Shown here: positions 46,035 to 54,374 of the stretch, piece after piece | Position numbering within the stretch: position 1 is the first letter of the stretch | Layout of the letters: each line of letters begins with the position of its first letter | NCBI RefSeq assembly: GCF_003633685.1 | Contig: NZ_RBKT01000001.1 | Location: forward strand, 5,456,001-5,520,000 | From: Micromonospora pisi | GTDB taxonomy: Bacteria > Actinomycetota > Actinomycetes > Mycobacteriales > Micromonosporaceae | Reading direction: 5' to 3' | Length of the DNA: 64,000 nt | Position numbers and translations under genes: made by a program | Notes under the pieces: generated by a model | The model's input: only the letters and a program-made list of their open reading frames with translations | The model's database searches: none | Told to the model about the DNA's origin: nothing

Positions 46035-46469
46035 GTGGGAGAGGGACGGGAATCAATCCAGATCCGGGCGGCAACCCGGGCGGTGCTGTGGGTGCCGGAT
46101 GGCGGCACCGAGCCGGGCGGTGTGGGTCGTGGGGGCCACCCGCCGCGGTGGGACGGCCGGGAACTGGGCGGGCTCGTACCGTTCATGGAGATGTCCGTGC
46201 CGGTGGGCGGGGGCTCGCCGATGCACGTACATCCGGCCACCGACGAGGCGTTCCAGGTGCTGGCCGGGGAGCTGGAGATGGTCGAGCGGGACCGGGCCTT
46301 CCGGGCTCGGGCGGGCGACTTCGTGCTGGTCCCGCGTGGGGTTCCGCACGGCTACCGGGCGACCGGGGACACCCCGGCGCGGCTGGTGTTCCTGCTGTCG
46401 CCGACCGGCTTCGTCGAGCTGCTCGAATCCGGTGCGGTACGCGATCCGGGCCACCGACCGATCATCTGA
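46035..46469 (+). CDS. Small cupin-domain protein
   Basis: 144 residues with a single cupin fold. Motif 1 is GGGSPMHVHPATDEAFQVLAGE (residues ~58-79, given in full only by position and key His/His/Glu) and motif 2 is GDFVLVPRGVPHGY. The GTG at 46035 is preceded by a run of G residues 4-10 bases upstream. It may be a non-heme metal dioxygenase or isomerase acting on the aromatic product, or a regulatory cupin. A strong hairpin follows. Confidence 0.75.
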   Translation: MGEGRESIQIRAATRAVLWVPDGGTEPGGVGRGGHPPRWDGRELGGLVPFMEMSVPVGGGSPMHVHPATDEAFQVLAGELEMVERDRAFRARAGDFVLVPRGVPHGYRATGDTPARLVFLLSPTGFVELLESGAVRDPGHRPII

Positions 46470-46478
46470 GTACGCGGT

Positions 46479-46518
46479 GCGCGCCGGACATCACGTGAAG
46501 GCGTGATGTCCGGCGCGC
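46479..46518. terminator. 17-bp hairpin after the small cupin gene
   Basis: GCGCGCCGGACATCACG (46479-46495) pairs exactly with CGTGATGTCCGGCGCGC (46502-46518). The loop is 6 bases. Its core ATCACG...GCGTGAT repeats the inverted repeat upstream of the exporter at 40630-40647. Confidence 0.75.
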
Positions 46519-46916
46519 CACCCGGCCGGTCCCATCAGTGTGTGACGACCACGTCGTGAGCACGAGGTTGCTGCGGCGGACTATAGCCGCCGCCCGCTAC
46601 CAGATAATTGTCGAAACGGTACAGGTCCAGTATCCGGGAATTCACTTCGTCGAGGTGGCGGGTGGTCAGCGCCGTCCCTGGACAAAGGTTGTCATTACTT
46701 GCTGTCGCATATCTGCCAGCACAGTTCGAATGCCGTCGATGACGACGGGTACCGGCCACTACCCATGTGAGTAGTGGGATCGAAAGAACCTTTGTGCCTA
46801 GCCTGGTGTAGCGACCGGGGAACGGTGAATTGGATCCGAATCAATCACCGTCCGAGGGTGCGAATCGGTCCGTAATGGAGCACTGCGAATACGGGGAATG
46901 TCGGGGGTGGTGCAGT
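46519..46916. promoter_or_regulatory. Regulatory region upstream of the aspartokinase operon
   Basis: About 400 bases without a convincing gene and visibly richer in A/T. It contains the symmetric element GCGGCGGACTATAGCCGCCGC (46573-46593, one base longer than quoted arms suggest: 7-bp arms around CTATAG). It also holds the inverted repeat CCACTAC (46756-46762) / GTAGTGG (46771-46777), which overlaps the shared motif CATGTGAGTAGT. TAGCCT at about 46799 could be a -10. Confidence 0.5.
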
Positions 46917-48191
46917 GTGGAGATCCTGGTGCAGAAATACGGGGGCAGCTCCCTGGCGACGCTCGAACGGGTCCACCACGTTGCCCGCCGGGTTGCCGCG
47001 GCACACGCCACCGGTCGTTCGGTCGTCGTGGTGGTCTCGGCCCGGGGCAACGCCACCGACGAGCTGATCCGGCTTGCGGACGAGACAGATCCCCGACGTC
47101 CGGAGCGTGAGCTCGACCAGTTGATGGCCTCGGGCGAGTGTGCCTCGGCGGCGCTGCTGGCGATCGCGCTGCACCGGCTCGGCGTACCGGCGGTCTCCCT
47201 GGCCGGTCCGCAGTCCGGGGTGCTGGCCACCGGGCGGTACGGCTCGGGCGTCATCACCGCCGTGGCGACGGACCGGATGGTGCGGCTGCTGGACCAGGGG
47301 AACGTGGTCGTGGTGGCCGGCTTCCAGGGGGTCAACAGCGTCGGCGACATCGTCACGCTGGGCCGGGGCGGGTCGGACACGACGGCCGTGGCCGTGGCGG
47401 CCGAACTGCGGGCCGGGCAGTGCGAGATCTACACCGACGTCGACGGGATCTACACCGCCGACCCCCGGGTGCTCCCCGGGTCGCGGAGGTTGGCCTCGGT
47501 CGACCTCGCGGTGATGGCCGAGATGGCGTTCGCGGGGGCGAAGGTGCTGCACCCGCGTGCGGTCGAACTGGCCGCCATGGAACGGCTCGTGCTGCACGTA
47601 CGCGGCACGTTCGCCGCCGACGACGGAACCGTGATCTCAGGAGGAGGCGACATGAAAGTGCTCGAGACACGGGGCGTGGTGGTGGCGGTCGCCCACGACC
47701 CGGATGTGGCCCGGGTGCTGGTCCACTCCCGGGGCTCGCGCAAGGACCTCGCCTCGGACGTACTCGCCGTCTTCGCCCGGCTGACCATTCCGGTGGACCT
47801 GGTGGCCCGGTCCGGGCCGTACGAGGACGAGTTCCGGATGGGCTTCACCGTCGCCGAACACCACGTGCCGGCGCTCCTGCCGGAACTGGACCGGGCCCTC
47901 GCGGCGCTCGGCGGCTCGGTGGCGGTGGAGGAGAACGTCGGCAAGCTGTCGCTGGTCGGCATGGGCCTGCTCAACCGACCCGAGTACACCGCCCGGCTGC
48001 TCGCCGCCCTCTCCGCGGCCGGCATCTTCACCAGCTGGATCTCCACCTCACAGCTGCGTACCTCGGTCACCGTGCCCCGCCACCGTCTGCTGGACGCGGT
48101 GCACATCGCGCACCGCGAGTTCGGGCTCGACCAGCCCGGCCGGGGCGCTGACGAACCCTCCACGACCTACGTCGAAAGCGAGAACCGGTGA
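46917..48191 (+). CDS. Aspartate kinase (cluster-dedicated)
   Basis: Phosphorylates aspartate, the first step towards aspartate-4-semialdehyde. The kinase domain starts VEILVQKYGGSSLATLERV and contains GRGGSDTTAVAVAAEL and the CEIYTDVDGIYTADPR motif. Two ACT regulatory domains occupy about residues 265-410. The GTG at 46917 gives the standard 424-residue enzyme, with a G-rich site upstream. Placed directly before GriI/GriH-like genes, it probably raises supply of aspartate semialdehyde for 3-amino-4-hydroxybenzoate. No semialdehyde dehydrogenase gene is in view. It overlaps the next gene by one base (TGATG). Confidence 0.9.
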   Translation: MEILVQKYGGSSLATLERVHHVARRVAAAHATGRSVVVVVSARGNATDELIRLADETDPRRPERELDQLMASGECASAALLAIALHRLGVPAVSLAGPQSGVLATGRYGSGVITAVATDRMVRLLDQGNVVVVAGFQGVNSVGDIVTLGRGGSDTTAVAVAAELRAGQCEIYTDVDGIYTADPRVLPGSRRLASVDLAVMAEMAFAGAKVLHPRAVELAAMERLVLHVRGTFAADDGTVISGGGDMKVLETRGVVVAVAHDPDVARVLVHSRGSRKDLASDVLAVFARLTIPVDLVARSGPYEDEFRMGFTVAEHHVPALLPELDRALAALGGSVAVEENVGKLSLVGMGLLNRPEYTARLLAALSAAGIFTSWISTSQLRTSVTVPRHRLLDAVHIAHREFGLDQPGRGADEPSTTYVESENR

Positions 48192-49012
48192 TGTCGGTCA
48201 ACAACTCCTTCGCCCGCGAGGTCCGGATCCGCCGCCTCTACCGGCACGGCGACCAGCGGCTCTTCGTCGTCCCGCTGGACCACTCGGTGACCGACGGGCC
48301 GATCGCCCGGGCGAGTCCGCTGAACGAGCTGATCGGCCAGCTGGCCGACAACGGGGTGGACGCGGTGGTGCTGCACAAGGGCAGCCTGCGGTACATCGAC
48401 CCGCGCTGGTTCGCCAGCACCTCGCTCATCGTGCACCTCTCCGCCAGCACGGTGCACGCACCCGACCCGGACGCGAAGTACCTGGTCGCGAGCGTGGAGG
48501 AGGCGCTGCGACTCGGTGCGGACGCGGTGAGCGTGCACGTCAACCTGGGCTCCCGGGACGAGATGCGGCAGATCGCCGACCTGGCGGCCGTGTCCGACGC
48601 CTGCGACCGCTGGAACATGCCGTTGCTCGCGATGATGTACCCGCGCGGCCCCATGGTCAGCAACTCGCGTGATCCCGAGCTGGTCGCGCACGCGGTGACC
48701 CTCGCCGCCGACCTCGGCGCAGACATCGTCAAGACGATGTACGTCGGCTCGGTCGCGGAGATGTCCGACGTCGCCCGGGGCTGCCCGATCCCGATCCTGG
48801 TCGCCGGTGGTGCGCCGGACAGCGAGAGTGCCGTCCTCTCCTACGTGGAGGACGCGCTCTGCGGCGGCTCCTCCGGGGTGGCCATGGGCCGCAACGTCTT
48901 CCAGGCGCCGGACCCCGGCGCGATGGCGCGCAAGATCTCGGACCTCATCCACTGCACCTTCGAGGCCGCACTCGTACGCAGCTCGCAGCCGCTGGCCGTC
49001 GCCGGCAGCTAG
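48191..49012 (+). CDS. GriI-like aldolase (DhnA/class I) for aminohydroxybenzoate synthesis
   Basis: Class I aldolase of the DhnA/ADH-synthase family. In the grixazone pathway the homologue GriI joins aspartate-4-semialdehyde and dihydroxyacetone phosphate into a C7 amino sugar-like acid. Visible features are FVVPLDHSVTDGPI near residue 24, the Schiff-base Lys in DLGADIVKTMY, and the phosphate-binding end VAGGAP...GVAMGRNVFQ. Its ATG overlaps the aspartokinase stop. The combination with the next gene is diagnostic. Confidence 0.88.
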   Translation: MSVNNSFAREVRIRRLYRHGDQRLFVVPLDHSVTDGPIARASPLNELIGQLADNGVDAVVLHKGSLRYIDPRWFASTSLIVHLSASTVHAPDPDAKYLVASVEEALRLGADAVSVHVNLGSRDEMRQIADLAAVSDACDRWNMPLLAMMYPRGPMVSNSRDPELVAHAVTLAADLGADIVKTMYVGSVAEMSDVARGCPIPILVAGGAPDSESAVLSYVEDALCGGSSGVAMGRNVFQAPDPGAMARKISDLIHCTFEAALVRSSQPLAVAGS

Positions 49013-49068
49013 TTCCACCCGCAGAAGAGCCGAAAGCCGATCCATTCCGAGGAAGCAGGAGAACTGAG

Positions 49069-50172
49069 ATGAAGCTGTGCTGGCTGGACATCCGTGGTAC
49101 GGGCGCGTTGACCGGTGCGGTGGTGGAGGAGGCGGTCCACCAGCGGGTCGACGCCATCGTCGCGGCGGACCCGGAGAGCCTCGCCTCGCTCCCCCCGACC
49201 GTGACCAAGGTGCTCTTCCCGCAGGGGCGGGCGTTGCCGGAGGAGTTCGGCCGGGCCGACATCGTGATCGTCGACCCGCTCGTCCACGGCGAACCGGCCG
49301 AACTGGCCAAGCTCCACCCCGACATCGAGTTCGGCCGGTTCGTCGAGATCGTCGACGCGGACACGCTGGAGCTGGCCTGTCAGGCGGCCCGGACCGAACG
49401 CTGGAGCCTGCTGCTCTTCCGTGACCCCACGAAGATCCCGCTGGAGATCGTGATCGCGGCCGCCGCCGACGCGGGCGGCAGCATCATCACCATCGCCGGC
49501 GACGTGGAAGAGGCCGAGATCATCTTCGGCGTACTGGAGCTCGGTTCGGACGGCGTGATGATGGCCCCCCGGGCGGTCGGTGACGCGACCAAGCTGAAGG
49601 CGGCGGCCCAGGTCCACCCCGGCGACCTCGAACTGGTCGAGCTGGAGGTGACCGCGACCGCCCACGTCGGCATGGGCGAGCGGGCCTGCGTCGACACCTG
49701 CACCTACTTCCGCGAGGACGAGGGCATCCTGGTCGGCTCGCACTCCAAGGGCATGATCCTCTGCGTCAGCGAGACGCATCCGCTGCCGTACATGCCGACC
49801 CGGCCCTTCCGGGTCAACGCCGGCGCCATCATGTCGTACACCCTCGCCTCGAACGAGCGGACCAGCTACCTGAGCGAGCTGCAGGCGGGCAGCAAGGTGC
49901 TGGCGGTGGACACCAAGGGCAAGACCCGGCTGGTCACGGTGGGCCGTGTCAAGATCGAGTCCCGGCCGCTGCTCTCCATCGACGCGGTCGCGCCGAACGG
50001 GCAGACGGTCAACCTCATCCTCCAGGACGACTGGCACGTACGGGTCCTCGGCCCGGGTGCCGCGGTGCTCAACTCCACCGAGCTCAAGCCCGGGGACAAG
50101 GTGCTCGGATACCTGCCGACCAAGGACCGGCACGTCGGCTACCCGATCGACGAGTTCTGCCACGAGCAGTGA
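49069..50172 (+). CDS. GriH-like cyclase (3-dehydroquinate synthase II family)
   Basis: Archaeal-type DHQ synthase II family, known in actinomycetes as GriH, which turns the GriI product into 3-amino-4-hydroxybenzoic acid. Features are MKLCWLDIRGTG, VLELGSDGVMMAPRAVGDATKLK, ERACVDTCTYFREDEGILVGSHSKGMILCVSETH, and a C-terminal beta domain. Length 367 aa matches the family. ATG with AGGAGAA upstream. With the aldolase and aspartokinase it completes the 3,4-AHBA module. Confidence 0.9.
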   Translation: MKLCWLDIRGTGALTGAVVEEAVHQRVDAIVAADPESLASLPPTVTKVLFPQGRALPEEFGRADIVIVDPLVHGEPAELAKLHPDIEFGRFVEIVDADTLELACQAARTERWSLLLFRDPTKIPLEIVIAAAADAGGSIITIAGDVEEAEIIFGVLELGSDGVMMAPRAVGDATKLKAAAQVHPGDLELVELEVTATAHVGMGERACVDTCTYFREDEGILVGSHSKGMILCVSETHPLPYMPTRPFRVNAGAIMSYTLASNERTSYLSELQAGSKVLAVDTKGKTRLVTVGRVKIESRPLLSIDAVAPNGQTVNLILQDDWHVRVLGPGAAVLNSTELKPGDKVLGYLPTKDRHVGYPIDEFCHEQ

Positions 50173-50185
50173 GCGGTTGCCCCTC

Positions 50186-50941
50186 ATGACACGTTTCTTC
50201 GACTTCCACGCCCGCCTCGGCCCCGCGCCGGGGGCGGTGGACCGGCTGCTGGCCGCGATGGACAGCGCCGGCATCGAACGGGCCGCGGTGTCGGCCGGCG
50301 GGGTGCTCGACCTCGACCAGCTCTCCCGGCAGATCGTTCAAGGCGGACACGTGGAAACCGACGCGGACAACCGTGCCGTCCTGGCCGCCTGCCAGGGTTC
50401 GGCCGGGCGGCTGCTGCCGTTCTTCTTCGGCAACCCGCACCGCGACCCGGACGACTACCGCAGGCATGCGGCCGGGTACCGGGGGCTGGAGATCTCCCCG
50501 GCGGTGCACGGCGTACCGCTGACCGACCGGCGTACGACGGCACTGGTCGAGGTGGCGGCGGAGTACGGCCACCCGGTCTACCTCGTCACCCTCGGCCGGT
50601 ACGGCGTCCGGGCGCCGGACCTGCGGACCCTGGCGGAGAAGTTCCCGGAGGTCACCTTCGTGCTCGGGCACTGCGGCTTCATCGGCATCGACACGGACGC
50701 CATCGCCCGGGTCGCGCCGAACGACAACGTCGTCGTCGAAACCTCCGGTGCCTTCATGCTCACCGTTCGCATCGCACTGGACCGGCTCGGCGCCGACCGG
50801 GTCCTCTTCGGCACCGAGCACCCGCTCCAGCATCCCGAGGTCGAACTGGCCAAGCTGCGGGCGCTCGACCTCGACCAGGACTCGATGGAGAAGGTCGCCT
50901 GGCGTAACGCGTACCGACTGCTCGGAGAGGAGATCCGATGA
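50186..50941 (+). CDS. Amidohydrolase-superfamily protein, candidate ring-forming enzyme
   Basis: 251-residue TIM-barrel protein of the amidohydrolase_2 type (ACMSD-like). The usual N-terminal metal motif HxH is replaced by FDFHARLG (second His to Arg). The usual late FGSDYP motif reads FGTEHPLQ (Asp to Glu), while LGHCGFIG is kept. In the benzoxazole pathways of A33853 and nataxazole an amidohydrolase of this superfamily forms the oxazole ring instead of hydrolysing an amide. Its stop overlaps the start of the ligase gene (ATGA), so both proteins are made together. Confidence 0.75.
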   Translation: MTRFFDFHARLGPAPGAVDRLLAAMDSAGIERAAVSAGGVLDLDQLSRQIVQGGHVETDADNRAVLAACQGSAGRLLPFFFGNPHRDPDDYRRHAAGYRGLEISPAVHGVPLTDRRTTALVEVAAEYGHPVYLVTLGRYGVRAPDLRTLAEKFPEVTFVLGHCGFIGIDTDAIARVAPNDNVVVETSGAFMLTVRIALDRLGADRVLFGTEHPLQHPEVELAKLRALDLDQDSMEKVAWRNAYRLLGEEIR

Positions 50942-52251
50942 CACAGACCTTGGCGCCGCTGCCGCAGCTCGGGCAGTGGCAGAGCCTGGACGAGCTGACC
51001 AGACTCCAGGACGGGCAACTACCGAGGTTGCTGGAATGGGCCGCCCGGTCGCCCTTCTACCGGGCCCGGCTCGGCTCGGCGTTCCCGACCGGGCGGGCCG
51101 ACCTCGCCTCGGTGCCGCTCACCACCAAGCAGGACCTGCGCGACAACTACCCGTTCGGGCTGCTCGCCGTCGCGCGCCGGGAACTCGCCACCTACCACGA
51201 GTCCAGCGGCACGGCCGGCCAGCCGACACCCTCCTACTACACCGAGGACGACTGGGTCGACCTCGCCGAGCGGTACGCCCGCAAGTGGATCGGGATCACC
51301 GCCGACGACACGTTCCTGGTCCGCACCCCGTACGCGCTGATGATCACCGGTCACCTGGCGCAGGCCGCCGCCCGGTCCAAGGGCGCCACGGTCGTACCGG
51401 GCGACAACCGTTCCCTGGCCATGCCGTACGCCCGGGTCCTGCGGGTCCTGCACGACCTGCCGGTGACGCTGACCTGGTCGATGCCGACCGAGACCCTGAT
51501 CTGGGCGGCGGCGGCCAGGGCGGCCGGCTACCGGCCGGACGTCGACTTCCCCGCCCTGCGGGCGCTCTTCGTCGGAGGCGAGCCGCTCAGTCCCGCCCGC
51601 CGGCGGCGGATCAGCGAGATCTGGGGCGTGCCGGTGGTCGAGGAGTACGGCTCCACCGAGACCGGCAGCCTGGCCGGCGAATGCCCGCAGGGGCGCATGC
51701 ACCTCTGGGCGGACCGGGCGATCTTCGAGGTGTACGACCCGGAGACCGGGCAGGTCAGCCGCGACGGCAGTGGTGAGCTCGTGGTCACGCCGCTCTACCG
51801 GCAGGCGATGCCGCTGCTCCGCTACAACCTCGCCGACAACGTCGAGATCTCGTACGACGACTGCGCCTGCGGCTGGCACCTGCCGTCGGTACGGGTGCTC
51901 GGCCGGGCCGCCTTCGGCTACCCGGTCGGCGGGGCGAAGGTGACCCAGAACGTGCTGGAGGACCTCGTCTTCGAGTTGCCGATCGAGTACGGGGTGATGT
52001 TCTGGCGCGGTCGCGCCGAGCCGGACCGGCTACGCGTACAGATCGAGGTGCGGGACGAGGCACGGGAGGCGGCCTGCTCCGCGCTCGCCTCGGCCATCCA
52101 GGCCACCTACGGAATCCACGGCGAGGTCACCGGCGTCTCGCCGGGCACCCTCGTACCGCACGGTGTGCTCACCGCGATTCCCGACGTGATCAAGCCGCGC
52201 AGCCTGTTCGGACCGGCGGAGGACTGGGACCGGGCGCTGCTCTACTACTGA
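50938..52251 (+). CDS. PaaK-type AMP-forming carboxylate ligase
   Basis: Adenylating enzyme related to phenylacetate-CoA ligase. Features are the P-loop equivalent YHESSGTAGQPTPS (near residue 85), YGSTETGSLAGECP, and the acceptor region PLLRYNLADNVEIS. It activates an aromatic carboxylic acid as the adenylate or CoA ester. In benzoxazole pathways the paired ligase activates 3-hydroxyanthranilate-type acids. Translational coupling to the amidohydrolase and the surrounding aminohydroxybenzoate genes suggest that 3-HAA or 3,4-AHBA is the substrate. Confidence 0.88.
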   Translation: MTQTLAPLPQLGQWQSLDELTRLQDGQLPRLLEWAARSPFYRARLGSAFPTGRADLASVPLTTKQDLRDNYPFGLLAVARRELATYHESSGTAGQPTPSYYTEDDWVDLAERYARKWIGITADDTFLVRTPYALMITGHLAQAAARSKGATVVPGDNRSLAMPYARVLRVLHDLPVTLTWSMPTETLIWAAAARAAGYRPDVDFPALRALFVGGEPLSPARRRRISEIWGVPVVEEYGSTETGSLAGECPQGRMHLWADRAIFEVYDPETGQVSRDGSGELVVTPLYRQAMPLLRYNLADNVEISYDDCACGWHLPSVRVLGRAAFGYPVGGAKVTQNVLEDLVFELPIEYGVMFWRGRAEPDRLRVQIEVRDEAREAACSALASAIQATYGIHGEVTGVSPGTLVPHGVLTAIPDVIKPRSLFGPAEDWDRALLYY

Positions 52252-52306
52252 CCGTGACCACCGGATGCCGGGGTCCGCGCCGGCCGTGATCTGTTGTGAG
52301 GATCGA

Positions 52307-53488
52307 ATGGGTACCGACGAAATGCGCATCGCCGTCGTGGGCGCCGGCATCGCGGGGCTGACCGTCGCCGCCGCTCTGCTCCGCGCCGGAATCCGGTGCG
52401 AGGTGTTCGAACAGACCCGGCAACTGCGGGAACTGGGCGCCGGCATCCAGCTCTCGCCGAATGCCGTACGGCCCCTGCGCGAACTGGGGCTCGGGGAGAA
52501 CCTGGAGGCGGTGGCGGTGCGGCCGGCCGCGATCGAGATGCGTCGCTGGGACAGCGACGCCCTGATCGGCCGGACCAACCTCGGCGACGAGTGCGAGCAG
52601 ATGTACGGCGCCCCGTACTACTGCGTCCACCGGGCCGACCTGCACCAGGGCCTGCTGGAGCTGCTGCCCGCCGGCACCGTCCGGCTGGGGCTGCGCTGCG
52701 TCGGGGTCCGGGAACTGCCGGACGGGGTCGAACTGCGCTTCGCCGACGGCACGTCGACGACGGTCGACGCGGTCGTCGGCGCCGACGGCATCCATTCCGT
52801 GGTACGGCAGGAGCTGATCGACGACCAGCCGCGCTTCTCCGGACACACCGTGTACCGAGGCGTGGCGCCGGCGCAACGGCTGCCGCACCTCGCCCGGGAG
52901 CCGAAGGTGCTCATCTGGCTCGGCCCCGGTCAGCACTGTGTCTCCTACCCGATCGCTGGCGGCAGCCTGGTCAGCTTCGTGGCGACCAGTCCGGCCGGCG
53001 AGTGGCGGGACGAGTCGTGGACCGCGCAGGGGCGGGTGGAGGACCTGGTCGCCGGGTACACCGGCTGGCACGACAACGTGTGGGGCCTGCTCACCGCGGC
53101 CGACTCGGTGACCCGTTGGGCGCTGCACGACCGCGACACCGTCGAGCGGTGGAGCAGCGGGCGGATCACGATCGTGGGGGACGCCGCCCATCCGATGCTG
53201 CCGTTCGGTGCGCAGGGGGCCAACCAGGCCATCGAGGACGCGGTCGCCCTGGCGGCCTGCCTGTCGACCGGTATCAGGGACATACCGGCCGCGCTGGCGC
53301 ACTACGAGCGGGTACGCCGACCCCGGATCGACGTGGTCCACCGGACCATCCGGGAGAACGCCCGCAACCATCACTTCGCCGACGGCGAGCAACAGCGCGA
53401 TCGCGATCGCAACATGCGCGAGTCCTGGAGTCTGGACAGCTCCCGGTGGCTCTTCGGCTACGACGCCGCGCTCGCCGTACGGCAGTAG
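52307..53488 (+). CDS. FAD-dependent aromatic monooxygenase (salicylate hydroxylase-like)
   Basis: Class A flavoprotein hydroxylase of 393 residues. FAD-binding GxGxxG is in MRIAVVGAGIAGLTVAAALL, the DG motif in VVGADGIHSVVR, and the GD motif in ITIVGDAAHPMLPFGAQGANQAIED. Closest families are salicylate 1- and 3-hydroxybenzoate 6-hydroxylases, some of which hydroxylate with loss of the carboxyl group. Possible role: converting an aminohydroxybenzoate to an aminohydroquinone, or ring hydroxylation. ATG 52307 with GAGG upstream; 55 bases after the ligase. Confidence 0.88.
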   Translation: MGTDEMRIAVVGAGIAGLTVAAALLRAGIRCEVFEQTRQLRELGAGIQLSPNAVRPLRELGLGENLEAVAVRPAAIEMRRWDSDALIGRTNLGDECEQMYGAPYYCVHRADLHQGLLELLPAGTVRLGLRCVGVRELPDGVELRFADGTSTTVDAVVGADGIHSVVRQELIDDQPRFSGHTVYRGVAPAQRLPHLAREPKVLIWLGPGQHCVSYPIAGGSLVSFVATSPAGEWRDESWTAQGRVEDLVAGYTGWHDNVWGLLTAADSVTRWALHDRDTVERWSSGRITIVGDAAHPMLPFGAQGANQAIEDAVALAACLSTGIRDIPAALAHYERVRRPRIDVVHRTIRENARNHHFADGEQQRDRDRNMRESWSLDSSRWLFGYDAALAVRQ

Positions 53489-53560
53489 GTCGTACCGACC
53501 AGGCGGTTGGTCGTACCGGTCGGTCGCCTGGTCATCACAAGGGGGGAAGGGAAAACCGAC

Positions 53561-54337
53561 ATGGAACTCATGAACCGGGTCGCCATCGTCACGGGGGCGG
53601 CGCAGGGCATCGGCGCCGCGGTGGCGCGGGCACTGGTCGAGGGCGGGGCCCGGGTCGCCGTCGTCGACGTCAACGAGGACGGGCTCGACCGGCTCGTCGC
53701 CGAGTTCGCCCGGTCCGGTCTGCCGGTCCGGCCCTACTGTGTCGACGTCCGGGACGCCTCCGGGGTCGAGATGGTGGCCAAACGGGTCGAGCAGGAGATG
53801 GGGCCGGTCAGCATCCTGGTCAACGTGGCGGGGGTGCTGCGTACCGGGCCCGTAGTGGATCTCTCCGAGGACGACTGGGAGACGGTCTTCGCGGTCAACA
53901 CCACAGGTGTCTTCCACTTCTGCCGGGCGGTGTCGCGGCTCATGGTGGAGCACGGTGGCGGCTCGATCATCACGGTCAGTTCGAACGCCGCGGGCGTACC
54001 CCGGATGCACATGTCGGCGTACGCGTCGTCGAAGGCGGCGTCCACCATGTTCACGAAGTGCCTGGGGCTGGAACTGGCCGAGTACAACGTCCGGTGCAAC
54101 GTGGTCGCGCCCGGGTCCACGTACACCGAGATGCAGCGTTCGATGTGGGGGGACACGGACGGCGCGCAGGCCGTCATCGACGGTTCCCCGGCGACCTTCC
54201 GGGTCGGCATCCCGCTGCGGCGGCTGGCCGAGCCGGCCGACATCGCGGACGCGGTCGTGTTCCTGGTGTCTGACCGGGCCCGCCACATCACCATGCAGGA
54301 CCTGTACGTCGACGGCGGCGCCGCGCTGCGGGCCTGA
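53561..54337 (+). CDS. SDR, candidate 2,3-dihydro-3-hydroxyanthranilate dehydrogenase
   Basis: Classical short-chain dehydrogenase of 258 residues: cofactor motif TGAAQGIGAAVA, NVAGVL, catalytic Ser in ITVSSNAAG and YASSK (Tyr-x-x-x-Lys). It resembles EntA/DhbA, which oxidise the dihydrodiol made by isochorismatase. Next to the PhzD-like isochorismatase it most likely aromatises trans-2,3-dihydro-3-hydroxyanthranilate to 3-hydroxyanthranilate. ATG with GGGGGGAAGGG upstream. Confidence 0.87.
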   Translation: MELMNRVAIVTGAAQGIGAAVARALVEGGARVAVVDVNEDGLDRLVAEFARSGLPVRPYCVDVRDASGVEMVAKRVEQEMGPVSILVNVAGVLRTGPVVDLSEDDWETVFAVNTTGVFHFCRAVSRLMVEHGGGSIITVSSNAAGVPRMHMSAYASSKAASTMFTKCLGLELAEYNVRCNVVAPGSTYTEMQRSMWGDTDGAQAVIDGSPATFRVGIPLRRLAEPADIADAVVFLVSDRARHITMQDLYVDGGAALRA

Positions 54338-54374
54338 CCGGAGCCGGCCCGCCACCTCAGAGAGGGAAAAGACC

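Noticed and set aside
45742-46506. 254-codon plus-strand frame
   Set aside because: Shadow of the small cupin gene, which is in another frame and has both cupin motifs.
46535-46759. Possible 74-residue minus-strand protein between the small cupin and aspartokinase genes
   Set aside because: No family, no binding site, and it covers the symmetric regulatory elements; more likely a non-coding promoter region.
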